A stretch of DNA of 64,000 nt. Source: Dyadobacter endophyticus. GTDB lineage: Bacteria; Bacteroidota; Bacteroidia; Cytophagales; Spirosomataceae. Shown one piece after another: positions 25,369 to 34,631 of the stretch (position 1 is its first letter; the number at the start of each line of letters is the position of its first letter). The stretch covers positions 2,108,426 through 2,172,425 of the forward strand of contig NZ_BMIA01000001.1 of assembly GCF_014641595.1 (NCBI RefSeq), read 5' to 3'. A program made the position numbers and the translations under genes. The notes under the pieces are model-generated. The model had not been told where the DNA came from. It saw only the letters and a list, made by a program, of their open reading frames with translations, and did not search any database.

Positions 25369-26241
25369 TTACTCCGAAGATAGCCTGGCCTTTTCCTTTT
25401 TTGCCTCATTTTTCCTCTTTTTTCTTACCCAGTTCAACATCACCACGACTCCGGCAGTGAGCAACACAAACGGCCAGATCGCCACCAGCACCACGGCGAA
25501 AGACCGGAGATTCCCTACGCCTTGTTTGAATGCATCGGCCAGCTCTTTGAGAAACGGGTTCGATGTGTCGATAGGCTTGAAGAAGACGATATGCAAGGTC
25601 GAATATTTGATGTCACCTTGCAGTTGCCGGAACAGCGCCTCGGTCGCTTCAATATCTGTCCGGATCTCGCCCAGCTCCCTTTCGATTTCCAAAATATCCT
25701 TCACCGTATTCGCCTTGGTGAGTAATGCGCGGTAGCGGTTTTCTATGTCTTTTTTCGTTTTCAGCCTCGATTCCGTATCGACGTATTGGGCCGTCACATC
25801 CTCAATGGATATGGATTTTTCCCGGAAGTCGGTGATCCCCCTTGTCGCCGAAGCAAGAAACGTTTCGAAACGGGCAGCCGGTACGTGCACAACGATCGTA
25901 AAGCTGACGGCATCAACGCTACGATTTTCGTCGTCCCGGCTCACATAAGCACTATTGGCCTTCACGGACGCCATAATCGTCTTACGCGTGGCCTCCGCAT
26001 CGTCGGTTTCAAATTCAATGCGACCGGTCTTAATGAATTTTTTGTCGGCAACAACTCCGCTTGCGGCTCCTTCTACTTCCTCCGTCGGTGCTTCTTCCGC
26101 AACCGATTCAATCGCTTTGTTTTGATCCGGAGATTGCGGTGCGACCTCTATCAAGTTAGCTACCGAAGCGTCCTCTTCCTTCGGCCCGCTACATCCGGCG
26201 AGCGCCAACCACATGATCGAAATTAACCAAAGTCGTTTCAT
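25369..26241 (-). CDS. DUF4349 domain lipoprotein
   Basis: A 290-residue lipoprotein with lipobox Cys at residue 17 (LALAGC), a linker rich in acidic residues, then a DUF4349 domain: FIKTGRIEFETDD, the strand VVHVPAARFETFLA, a coiled-coil stretch (about 185-225, SRLKTKKDIENRYRALL) and YSTLHIVFFKP. A C-terminal transmembrane helix near 250-275 (VLVAIWPFVLLTAGVVVML) is followed by a basic tail. The combination would tether the protein to two membranes or leave it in the inner membrane. The family's role is unknown; it is related by fold to flagellar/secretin-like ring-building domains only in my recollection, so I assign no function. Confidence 0.8.
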   Translation of the reverse strand: MKRLWLISIMWLALAGCSGPKEEDASVANLIEVAPQSPDQNKAIESVAEEAPTEEVEGAASGVVADKKFIKTGRIEFETDDAEATRKTIMASVKANSAYVSRDDENRSVDAVSFTIVVHVPAARFETFLASATRGITDFREKSISIEDVTAQYVDTESRLKTKKDIENRYRALLTKANTVKDILEIERELGEIRTDIEATEALFRQLQGDIKYSTLHIVFFKPIDTSNPFLKELADAFKQGVGNLRSFAVVLVAIWPFVLLTAGVVVMLNWVRKKRKNEAKKEKARLSSE

Positions 26242-26651
26242 GGCTATCTTTATATTTAATTTTCTTTAATATATATTTATAACTGAATAAATGCAATAGG
26301 ACTTGCTATAAAAATTTCAGATGAAACGAGATAACACGCAAACCGATGAACAACCGGCAAGGAAGGATGAACGCCAGGTTATTATTACCGGCCTCACTCT
26401 CTTTATTGTATCTACGCTCCTCCGCCATTTCGGCCCCGGCGGGGCTGATATGTAAATTATTCCCTACCTTTGTTGCCAATATGTCAAGGTCTGAAACTAC
26501 ATATCGCCCATCTGCTGACATTGCAGCCTGACGCCGGTCTTCTGAATTAACTTCTTTTCGGGACCCGCGACAATCCCCTGCTTTGATCAATATTTCCTCA
26601 CGCTATGCGCGCGGACAGGTGATGTGCTGCCCATAGCTCAGACTTTACTCA
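26242..26651. other. 410-base intergenic region with an isolated promoter-like box
   Basis: The gap between DUF4349 (minus) and rsgA (plus) is AT-rich next to the lipoprotein start. A perfect TACCTTTG box lies at 26465-26472 (plus), followed at 26480 by ATG opening a 16-codon frame (MSRSETTYRPSADIAA). No TTG stands at the right distance. It may be the rsgA promoter with a long leader carrying a mini-ORF, or the stub of a lost gene. Nothing else supportable is seen; the 94-codon minus frame here is probably not a gene. Confidence 0.4.
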
Positions 26652-27716
26652 ATGACATCTTTAACTTCATACGGGTGGAACACCCATTTTGAACAACATT
26701 TCCTTACTTACCAGGCCCAAGGACTCGAACCGGGACGCATTACCGCCATCGAAGGTTTCCGCCACAAGCTCATCACCGCCAATGGCACAGCCGACGCCAT
26801 GCTTTCCGGCGCATTGATGAACGGTGCCGACAATTGGGACTTGCCCAAGGTGGGCGATTGGGTCGCATTGAAAGCTTATGACAATGAGGGCATTATCGTT
26901 TCCGTGCTACCGCGGATCAACGAACTGAGCCGCAAAATGCCTGGCAGGACAACAGAAAAACAGGTGATTGCGACCAATATCGACACGGCGTTCATCGTGC
27001 AGGGCCTCGACCGTGATTTTAACCCGATGCGGTTGCAGCGCTACATTGTGCAGATCATGCAATGCGACATTCAACCCGTAGTGCTTCTGAACAAGCAGGA
27101 TCTCGTCGCCGACCCGGAAAGTTACCGGCGGGAAGTGATCGCATTAGGATACGAATGCCCGGTGCTGCTGCTGAGCGCGACGGGCCATGAAGGATTGCAA
27201 GAATGGGCAGCCGAACATTTGCTGACCGGTAAAACGTACGTGCTCATCGGTTCCTCGGGCGTGGGCAAAAGTACGCTGGTGAATGCATTGCTGGGTTACC
27301 GCTTGCAGGAAGAGGGCGCGGTGAGTGATTTCAACCACAAAGGCAAGCACACGACAGTTTCGCGGAACCTGGTGAGACTGCCGTCCGGCGCGATGCTGAT
27401 CGACTCGCCGGGTATGCGTGAATTTGGTGTGACGCTCGGATCCGACGACCAGGGCATGAATTACCATCCGCTGCTGGCGGCCCTTTCGGCAGCATGCAGG
27501 TTCCACGATTGCACGCACCGGCACGAGCCCGGCTGTGCGGTAGCGGCCGCGGTGCGCGATGGCGAGCTTCCGCGTGAGGTTTATGAGAGTTATCTTAAAA
27601 TCAGCCGGGAACAGGCACATTACCAGACAGACTCCGTCGAACGTAAGCGGGTAGAACGGCAGTTTGGCAAGATCGCCAAGCAGGTAGTTCAACACCGGAA
27701 GCAACGGAAATATTAA
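26652..27716 (+). CDS. rsgA: Ribosome small-subunit-dependent GTPase A
   Basis: RsgA (YjeQ) is a circularly permuted GTPase that checks late 30S subunit maturation. The 354-residue protein has the N-terminal OB-fold, then the GTPase motifs in permuted order: LLNKQDLV (G4) near 139, GSSGVGKSTLVNALLG (G1) near 198 and DSPGMREFG (G3) near 253. The C-terminal zinc region has CRFHDCTHRHEPGC. Length and order are standard for Bacteroidota. It is a lone plus-strand gene; possible leader features are noted in the upstream gap. Confidence 0.94.
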   Translation: MTSLTSYGWNTHFEQHFLTYQAQGLEPGRITAIEGFRHKLITANGTADAMLSGALMNGADNWDLPKVGDWVALKAYDNEGIIVSVLPRINELSRKMPGRTTEKQVIATNIDTAFIVQGLDRDFNPMRLQRYIVQIMQCDIQPVVLLNKQDLVADPESYRREVIALGYECPVLLLSATGHEGLQEWAAEHLLTGKTYVLIGSSGVGKSTLVNALLGYRLQEEGAVSDFNHKGKHTTVSRNLVRLPSGAMLIDSPGMREFGVTLGSDDQGMNYHPLLAALSAACRFHDCTHRHEPGCAVAAAVRDGELPREVYESYLKISREQAHYQTDSVERKRVERQFGKIAKQVVQHRKQRKY

Positions 27717-27881
27717 GTTGAAAAGAAAAAGAGGAACATGCCGCCCCTCTCTTTACTCAAACTACAATGAAATCATGTCCGGAGACCGGACCCTGCTAAA
27801 AGGCAGTTGGGCCCGATTCTCTAATGCTTTTGCCCAGATCACCGATTATACGGTATTTGTAAAATCATGCAGACAATAAAA

Positions 27882-27910
27882 AACCCCGGCGCCTGGAAGC
27901 CGCCGGGGTT
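27882..27910 (-). terminator. Intrinsic terminator of the second susD gene
   Basis: AACCCCGGCG (27882-27891) pairs with CGCCGGGGTT (27901-27910) around a 9-base loop. On the minus strand it is followed by TTTTTTATTG and begins 11 bases after the susD stop at 27922. Confidence 0.85.
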
Positions 27911-27921
27911 GCTGGGCCGGT

Positions 27922-29706
27922 TCAGTAACCGGGGTTCTGGACGATCTTTTTGTTCTGATCCACAACCGGTTGCGGCACCGGGTTCATGTACATTTTTTTG
28001 GTAAAAACATGGGGGTGGTTCAGCCCGACGACTTCGTACACCCATTTACCTTTGTTATCGGCCGGTGAGGTGTTGGTGATCTTCATCCCGTGAAAATCTT
28101 TGTTCATAACGTCTTCGGCAATCACCCAGCGGACGATGTCGTAGAACCTCTTGGCTTCGAAACATAGCTCCACCCGGCGCTCGCGACGGATCGCCTGGCG
28201 CATTGTCTCTTTGGTCAGGCCGGCTGGCAATTCCGGCAGGTTTGAGCGCTTGCGGATCGCATTAACGGCCGAATATACCGATGCATCCGGGCCAACCGAC
28301 TCATTCTGGGCCTCGGCATAGTTCAGCAACACTTCCGCATAACGGTAATACACGTAGTTCTGCCCACTAGCTGCGCCCCCGCGTGGCTTCAACGGGTTGA
28401 TTTTCTTTTTGAAATAATAACCCGTATTTCCCACGTCGTCGGTACCGAAATCGATCTGGTTTTTAGAAGGCCTTACCTTGTCAATGCGGGTGTAGATGGT
28501 GTCGGTTTTGGCCATCCAATCCTGTTTGTAAGGCGCGCCGTCGTAAACGATGAAGTCATAGAAACGCTTTTCGCGGTTTACGTAGGGTTTTTGCGGATCA
28601 TAACCGGAAGTCGGGTCGGAAATGGGTTTGCCATTGGCCATCGCGAACTGATCCACGAGTTCCTGCGTCGGGCAGTAATTGCCCCAGGTGTAATACACGC
28701 CATCGATCCACACCGGGCCACCGTACTGCTCGTAGTTGGAACCCATGATTACCGACACCACCTGCCGGTCCCAGATCACCTCCGGGTTGTACTCGTTCTT
28801 CTCCCACCAGAATGCATTAATATCCGGGAACAAGGCATAAGTACCACCGTAAGTATCCATAAACTGCTTGTTCGTGGCCGCGGCCGTAGCCCAGCGTTTG
28901 GCATCGAAATTACCGAAGCCTACAAGCTTGTTGGGGTCCGCACCGGCTGCCGGAGTGGCCGCATTGAATGCGGGGCTGGCAGCGTAAAGTTCCAGCCACC
29001 CTTTGAGCGCCAGTGCCGCACCGAGCGTCGCGCGACCCGCATCCGCATCGCCATTGTTATATTTGACGGGAAGCGCTTTGTTGGCGACAATCTCACCCAA
29101 CTCTTTGGTAATAAAGTTAAATGTCTCCTCGAATGTAGCGCGGGGACGGTAAAGCTCCTCCTCTCCCATCGTATTGCGGTCCAGAACTTCCGTGATGATC
29201 GGCAGGCCGCCAAGGTGCATAAACAGCTCGCTGTAATAATAGGCCCGCATAAACCGCACCTCGTCGATGCGCTTTTTGCGGTAGGCCTCCGAGAAATTGG
29301 CCGAGTTTTCGGTCACTTTCTGGATAAACAGGTTGCATTTGCGGATTTTGAGGAAACCAGCCGCCCACGAAGCGTAGTCTGTGGCATTGCCATTTGCGTG
29401 GTCCATCGGTGTCCCGTTATTCACGGCCGGGTCCACGATGCCCTGCCGCCACGAATACGACTTCCAGTAGAAACCCGCGTCGTTGTCGTCGGTGAAATTG
29501 TCGAGGTTATCCGGCGAGTTCCATTTGTTGGATAGAACAGCGTAAATGTCGTTCAGTACCAGGTCGGCATTGCCTTCGGACGACCATTGCATATCCTCGG
29601 TCAGGCGGCTTTTGATATCATTTTCGAGAAAATCCTCGTTGCAGGACGTCGTGCAAAGACCCATAGCCAGCAACGCGAGCGAAATGGTATATTTTATTTT
29701 TTTCAT
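27922..29706 (-). CDS. SusD/RagB-family outer-membrane lipoprotein
   Basis: A 594-residue SusD-like lipoprotein with lipobox Cys C22 (LCTTSC). Family marks include RYAEVLLNYAEAQNESVG, IRRERRVELCFEAKRFYDIVRW and the end NPVPQPVVDQNKKIVQNPGY, which is the classic SusD C-terminus. It pairs with the STN-bearing SusC directly upstream (35-base gap) and ends the sigma/FecR-controlled operon. The nutrient is not identifiable; no glycoside hydrolase is linked to this pair within the window. Confidence 0.93.
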   Translation of the reverse strand: MKKIKYTISLALLAMGLCTTSCNEDFLENDIKSRLTEDMQWSSEGNADLVLNDIYAVLSNKWNSPDNLDNFTDDNDAGFYWKSYSWRQGIVDPAVNNGTPMDHANGNATDYASWAAGFLKIRKCNLFIQKVTENSANFSEAYRKKRIDEVRFMRAYYYSELFMHLGGLPIITEVLDRNTMGEEELYRPRATFEETFNFITKELGEIVANKALPVKYNNGDADAGRATLGAALALKGWLELYAASPAFNAATPAAGADPNKLVGFGNFDAKRWATAAATNKQFMDTYGGTYALFPDINAFWWEKNEYNPEVIWDRQVVSVIMGSNYEQYGGPVWIDGVYYTWGNYCPTQELVDQFAMANGKPISDPTSGYDPQKPYVNREKRFYDFIVYDGAPYKQDWMAKTDTIYTRIDKVRPSKNQIDFGTDDVGNTGYYFKKKINPLKPRGGAASGQNYVYYRYAEVLLNYAEAQNESVGPDASVYSAVNAIRKRSNLPELPAGLTKETMRQAIRRERRVELCFEAKRFYDIVRWVIAEDVMNKDFHGMKITNTSPADNKGKWVYEVVGLNHPHVFTKKMYMNPVPQPVVDQNKKIVQNPGY

Positions 29707-29741
29707 TGGTTTGAATGTTTTTGCGGTACCGTCACTACTAA

Positions 29742-32700
29742 TCAGAATGTCACATTAAGCCCAAACACATACACTTTCTGGTTCGGATAAGCGGTTTCGC
29801 GGTCGGTATAGCCTACTTCGGGGTCCATGAACTTCAACTTACTGAACGTAAGCAGGTTTTGACCCGACGCATACACGCGTACGTTCTGGATGCCGATGGC
29901 GCGTGTGAGGCTTTTTGGCAGCGTGTAGCCGATGATCGCATTTTTGAGGCGCAAATGTGCCGTGCTCGTCATCCAGAAATTCGAAAGCTGGGTGTTGTTC
30001 GCGTAAGGTGCCTGGGTAGCGCGCGGGTAGCGGGCATCCTGCGTCTGGGGCGTCCAGCGGTTGTCGTAATATTCGTAGCTCGAATTACTATTGTTATTAT
30101 TGAATGGAATGGTCTGAAACTGACGGATGTCCAGGCTGGCGAGTGACGAGCCCTGGAAGAACAGGTTCAGGTCGAAGCCTTTCCAGTCGGCAGTAGCATT
30201 TAATCCGTAGGTGAGCAGCGGATAAACGGGCTTGCCAATCACTACTTCATCATTCGAATCGATCTTGCCATCCGGAACGCCCTGCGGGCCGCTAACGTCC
30301 ACATATCGAATATCGCCGGGGCGTAACGCACCGAATTGGGTGACATTATAGCCATCGGCGGTGTTGATCAGGCCATCGTCGTTCTTATCGTCCTCGGTAG
30401 AGAAGATACCGTCTGTTTTATAGCCAAACTGCGTTCCCAATGCCCTTCCGGTACGGCTGCGGTTCGGGTTGTTGCGCGTCGCGGCGGTTTCGAAGACCTT
30501 GATCATTTTGTTTTTGGCATAACTTACATTGCCATTGACGCCCAGCCTGAGGTCGTTCTGAAAGCGGTAGTTGGTACCGAGGCTCAGTTCAATGCCGTTG
30601 TTTTCCATGGTCCCGCCATTTTCATCAGCTAATGCCAGCCCGTATTCGACCGGCACACTCACCGCGGGCGGAAGGAGCATTCCGGTGCGTTTTTCATGGA
30701 AGTAATCCGCCTCGATCGTTAACAAACCACGCCATAACGATGCTTCGAGACCAATATCGGTTTTGGTAGAAATCTCCCAGGTAATGTTTTTATTGGCTTC
30801 GTTCGGCACTACGGCACCCTGCACCATCGACCCCGGGCCGAATGCGTAGGCGTTGCCGTTCAGGTTATAGCCGGTCAGGTATTGGAACGCCGTACCCGCC
30901 AAATTCCCCGACTTACCCCACGAGCCGCGCACTTTCAGGTTATCGATCCAGTTGAAGCCGTTTTTAATGAAATTCTCCTCCGAAATAACCCAGCCCGCCG
31001 AGAATGCTGGGAAATAGCCCCAGCGCTTGCCCGGCGCGAAGTAGTAGTGGCCGTCGTAACGCCCCGAAGCTTCAAGCAAATACTTGCCAGCATAAGCATA
31101 ACCCACACGGTACACGTAACCGATCTGGCTGCCGGTCGAGGAAGTTCCACCATTATCGAAGTCGTTTTTGTTGGAACTACCCATATTCAGCTCGTCCACA
31201 TCCACGGCAAAGTTGTTGCGGCGGGCCGAAAACAGCTCATAGGTGTTGTTCCGGGCTTCGGCCACAAGCAGACCGGTGAAGTCGTGCTTTCCGAATGTAT
31301 TATGGTAATTGAGATAACCCTGGTAGGTAAATGTCTGGGTTTTGATAAACTGTTGCGCCAGCCAGGAGAATGCCGCCGCGCCCCCTTCCGCGGTCGAAAT
31401 CTCGCGTTTGTAGGTGTAGGGAGTGGTCGTCAGATCCTGGGTATAATAATAGAATGGCTTGTGGTAGCCCTTCTTGGTTCGCTGGCTGGGGTCATAGCTG
31501 AATGTACCTTTAATACTCAACCCTTTGATGAACGGCAGTTTTTGCTCGATAGCGATCGTTGTCAGCAAGGTAGTGTTCGAATTTTTAGTATAACCCGCTT
31601 TCAGAATACCTACGGGCGAGTTTCCTGCAAATTCTCCCCATAAACCATTGCTGTAATAAAGCGAGCGTATCGGCACGTATTTGAAGCCATTACGGAACAA
31701 ATTACCCGCCGATACTGCAGTGTCTACCGAGGATACCCGCTCCACAGAACCGATCACCGAAAGTGAAACCGTTGTGGTTTTCGTCGCTTCGGCAGTCAGG
31801 TTCATATTGTAGCTGTAACGCATGTACTTCACCGGATCGAACATCCCGTTTTGTTTCAGGAAGCCGAGACCCGTCTGGTACTTGATCCGGTCGGAACCAC
31901 CGCTGAGCTGCAAAGTGTAATTCTGCATCGGTGCATTCATGTTTACCAGGTCTTTTGTGTTGCTGATGGGGTATTTGTCCGGGTCCTCACGGTTCAGGTT
32001 CGCATAGTTCTCGATCAGGTCTGTCGCGAATGGCAGCTGGGTTCCGGTTGGGTTTTCATTTAAATAAGCCTCATTTTTAAGCCGCATATAATCCTGCGCG
32101 CTCAGCATTTTGGGATAATAGGTCGGTGTCTGAGTACCATAATAGGTGCTGAACGACAGTGTCGGAGCACCGGTAGCACCCTTTTTGGTGGTAATCAATA
32201 ATACCCCGTTTGCGCCGCCCAAACCGTATGGTGCAACAGCCGCGGCATCTTTCAACACGGTGACAGTCTCAATGGAACTGGGATCGATCTGGTTGATATT
32301 ATCGCGGATCACTCCGTCCACTACCACAAGCGGCTTGTTATTTCCCGTGGTACCAATGCCCCGGATGTGTATTTCAGGCGAATCGGAACCGGGCTGGCCA
32401 CCGTTGGGCCGCATGCTCACACCCGCCACGCGGCCGGCAATGGAGTTGGAAATATTAGGGACCGGGTTTTCAGAAATCTCGCTGCCCTTCACAGACGCGA
32501 TGGAGCCTGTCAATGTCGACTTCTTTTGCGTACCATACCCAACAACCACAATCTCGTCCAGCGCCTTCGTATCGAGCTGCAATGCGATGGCGAGGTCGGT
32601 ACGGTTGCCAACGATCACTTCCTGCGAAAGGTAACCCACAAATGAGAAGATCAGCGTCGCATTTTCGTCCGGCACATCGAGCTGAAATTTACCCGAGACA

Positions 32701-33224
32701 TCGGTGGTCGTGCCGCGCTGAGTACCTTTCAGGATAATGCTCACGCCAGGTAGCGGCTCGTTGGTTTCGGGCGAGGTGACGGTACCCTTTACCGTCCGGT
32801 CGGCTGTCGCGGCCAGGCTTTCGGCGGATGCCGCAGCCGGAATTTCGCTTGTTTTTTTAGGTGCGCGGGAAAGTAATATCTGGTTGTTTCGCACACGGTA
32901 GTTGATGTCCAGCGGCAGGAGCAGCCGGTCGAGTACCGCAAAAAGCTTTTCCTGCCGGGCATCGACGCTGACGGTCTTTTGGAGGTTGACCAAACCGCTG
33001 CTGTACGCAAATTTCACTTTCGTGCCCTGTTCGAGGCGGGTAAGGGCCTCGTTCAGCGTGACATTCCTGAGGTCCAGGGTCACATCGCGGTTCAGCAGTT
33101 CCTGGGCCGGCGAGTGACTCGCCACGGCCACTACCGAGAACAGGCTGATCAACAGTAACTGATAAAAAGTCAGGCGCATGATATGGAGTAGCAATCTATG
33201 CCATGGATGAAAAGGTTTTTTCAT
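29742..33224 (-). CDS. SusC/RagA TonB-linked transporter with STN signalling domain
   Basis: An 1160-residue TonB-dependent transducer. After the signal sequence (hydrophobic around residues 17-37) comes an STN domain (about 48-118; VTLDLRNVTLNEALTRLEQG), then a carboxypeptidase-like domain (about 148-230), the SusC signature EIVVVGYGTQKKSTLTGSI near 240, plug and barrel. The STN domain passes a ligand signal to the FecR anti-sigma factor encoded upstream (33545-34528), which releases the sigma factor (34632). Length matches other STN-SusC proteins. A structured element sits in the 320-base gap upstream. Confidence 0.93.
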   Translation of the reverse strand: MKKPFHPWHRLLLHIMRLTFYQLLLISLFSVVAVASHSPAQELLNRDVTLDLRNVTLNEALTRLEQGTKVKFAYSSGLVNLQKTVSVDARQEKLFAVLDRLLLPLDINYRVRNNQILLSRAPKKTSEIPAAASAESLAATADRTVKGTVTSPETNEPLPGVSIILKGTQRGTTTDVSGKFQLDVPDENATLIFSFVGYLSQEVIVGNRTDLAIALQLDTKALDEIVVVGYGTQKKSTLTGSIASVKGSEISENPVPNISNSIAGRVAGVSMRPNGGQPGSDSPEIHIRGIGTTGNNKPLVVVDGVIRDNINQIDPSSIETVTVLKDAAAVAPYGLGGANGVLLITTKKGATGAPTLSFSTYYGTQTPTYYPKMLSAQDYMRLKNEAYLNENPTGTQLPFATDLIENYANLNREDPDKYPISNTKDLVNMNAPMQNYTLQLSGGSDRIKYQTGLGFLKQNGMFDPVKYMRYSYNMNLTAEATKTTTVSLSVIGSVERVSSVDTAVSAGNLFRNGFKYVPIRSLYYSNGLWGEFAGNSPVGILKAGYTKNSNTTLLTTIAIEQKLPFIKGLSIKGTFSYDPSQRTKKGYHKPFYYYTQDLTTTPYTYKREISTAEGGAAAFSWLAQQFIKTQTFTYQGYLNYHNTFGKHDFTGLLVAEARNNTYELFSARRNNFAVDVDELNMGSSNKNDFDNGGTSSTGSQIGYVYRVGYAYAGKYLLEASGRYDGHYYFAPGKRWGYFPAFSAGWVISEENFIKNGFNWIDNLKVRGSWGKSGNLAGTAFQYLTGYNLNGNAYAFGPGSMVQGAVVPNEANKNITWEISTKTDIGLEASLWRGLLTIEADYFHEKRTGMLLPPAVSVPVEYGLALADENGGTMENNGIELSLGTNYRFQNDLRLGVNGNVSYAKNKMIKVFETAATRNNPNRSRTGRALGTQFGYKTDGIFSTEDDKNDDGLINTADGYNVTQFGALRPGDIRYVDVSGPQGVPDGKIDSNDEVVIGKPVYPLLTYGLNATADWKGFDLNLFFQGSSLASLDIRQFQTIPFNNNNSNSSYEYYDNRWTPQTQDARYPRATQAPYANNTQLSNFWMTSTAHLRLKNAIIGYTLPKSLTRAIGIQNVRVYASGQNLLTFSKLKFMDPEVGYTDRETAYPNQKVYVFGLNVTF

Positions 33225-33544
33225 AATTTTACATTTGACTGGGTTAAAATTCAGACAATAGTTATCCTGCCAAGCCTGCCTTCGGGCGAGCCTGTGAACC
33301 GCACGTTCCGGGATATTTTAGCCCGTCGTTATCAGGGGTGTCGTAACCACTCCTGATTTTTTTATGGCTAAAAATGCTGGATGATGGGTAGCTATGTTTT
33401 CATGATGGGTTGATTTTAAATTAATTGATTCAATTCTAGAGAATATGTCCTACCGAAAACCCTGCAAATATTATGGTGCGCTGCACCTTAACATCTCTCG
33501 TGCAAAACCCCGTGAGATTGTGCACGCAACACACCGAAATACAA
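33225..33544. other. 320-base fecR-susC gap with a nested double hairpin
   Basis: Inner stem TCAGGGGTG (33332-33340) with CACTCCTGA (33348-33356), one mismatch; outer stem TTTTAGCC (33316-33323) with GGCTAAAA (33366-33373). On the plus strand the inner stem is followed by seven T, so it reads as a terminator for plus-strand transcription, though no plus gene lies here. On the minus strand it would fold in the susC leader or after fecR. The rest of the gap is AT-rich with no gene seen. Confidence 0.5.
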
Positions 33545-34528
33545 TTACTTGCACCCCTGACCTTTCAGCGTAATACTTTCGCCGTCGATACGATAGGTGC
33601 TTCCAAGCAGCGTATCGATCATTTCGAGAATTTCGGGCAGGCGCTGGTCGGTAAAATCTACTTTCAATCGGCAGTCGGCCAGACCATCATCCGCAAAGCC
33701 GATTTTTACGTGAAAGGTTTGCATTAAGCGCTGGGCGACTTCGTTCATCGGGGTGTCGTTGAATACCAGGGACGCCGATTGCCATAACTCCTTGTCCGAA
33801 GCCTTTTCCTGCACGGCCAGCACTTCCAGGCGTTTGTTTTCGGGTTCAAAAACCACTTCCTGTTCCGGTTTCAATACCACCTTCTCTTTCTTTTTAACAT
33901 CGCTTACTTCCACGCGGCCCGTCGCAACGGATACCTTGAATGTTCCTTCGCCCGGAATGGCCCGCACGTTGAAGCTTGTGCCCAGTACTTTCGTCTCCAA
34001 ATCGCCCGTATGGATCACGAAAGGCCGCGAAGCATCGGGTTTTACATCGAAAAAACCTTCACCGGAAAATGTCACATGTCGGTTCACAAATGGATGCGCA
34101 CGTGAAACCTGAGCGCCCGGATGTAGCCAGATAACCGTGCTGTCGGGCAGCATATGCGGTACGATCTTCGGCTTTTTATTGGTGAATGTCACCCAATCGC
34201 CATCTGGCCTGGCAATTTGTGCGACATCCGCTGGTCTTTGGTACAAAAAATAAAGCAAACCGAGGCCAATCAGGAGCACGGCGGCAATGCGGCCAATGTA
34301 GCTCCACAGGCTGACTACCGGCCTCGCTTGCTCGTCGCTTTTGCGCAACTCCGAGAGGTACGATTTGATGCGGCGATACAACCGGTCTTCGTCGGCATCG
34401 GCAAATGGCTCATCGGCTGCGAGGTCCAAATGCTGGTACCATTCATTCACCAGACGACGCTCTTCGTCCGTGCATTCGTTGGCTAGATACTTTCTAAGGG
34501 TTTCAGGAGATAACGGGGGCTTTCTCAT
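33545..34528 (-). CDS. FecR-family anti-sigma factor
   Basis: A 327-residue inner-membrane anti-sigma factor. The N-terminal cytoplasmic helices (1-80) bind the sigma factor; one transmembrane helix spans about 83-104 (YIGRIAAVLLIGLGLLYFLY); the periplasmic FecR domain follows (about 125-225, WLHPGAQVSRAHPFVNRHVTFSGEGFF in part) and the C-terminal DUF4974/STN-like domain ends the protein (about 258-325). It lies 103 bases after the sigma gene and ahead of the STN-SusC whose signal it should relay. A perfect GTGTAA-TTT-TTACAC hairpin (34532-34546) sits four bases upstream of the start. Confidence 0.93.
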   Translation of the reverse strand: MRKPPLSPETLRKYLANECTDEERRLVNEWYQHLDLAADEPFADADEDRLYRRIKSYLSELRKSDEQARPVVSLWSYIGRIAAVLLIGLGLLYFLYQRPADVAQIARPDGDWVTFTNKKPKIVPHMLPDSTVIWLHPGAQVSRAHPFVNRHVTFSGEGFFDVKPDASRPFVIHTGDLETKVLGTSFNVRAIPGEGTFKVSVATGRVEVSDVKKKEKVVLKPEQEVVFEPENKRLEVLAVQEKASDKELWQSASLVFNDTPMNEVAQRLMQTFHVKIGFADDGLADCRLKVDFTDQRLPEILEMIDTLLGSTYRIDGESITLKGQGCK

Positions 34529-34531
34529 TAG

Positions 34532-34546
34532 GTGTAATTTTTACAC
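34532..34546. promoter_or_regulatory. Hairpin directly upstream of fecR
   Basis: GTGTAA (34532-34537) and TTACAC (34541-34546) form a 6-bp perfect palindrome with a 3-base loop, ending four bases before the fecR start on the minus strand. It could limit fecR translation relative to the sigma gene or be an operator. Confidence 0.35.
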
Positions 34547-34631
34547 TTATTAATCATCTAACAGTACAGTCCCGGAAAAGCAGGTACAACCCTTACTCCA
34601 ATAGTAATTTTTTTTCAAAAAATTGGATGCG

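Noticed and set aside
26306..26590. 94-codon minus-strand frame between DUF4349 and rsgA
   Set aside because: No domain, signal or promoter.
28591..29535. 314-codon plus-strand frame
   Set aside because: Antisense to susD; no recognisable domain.
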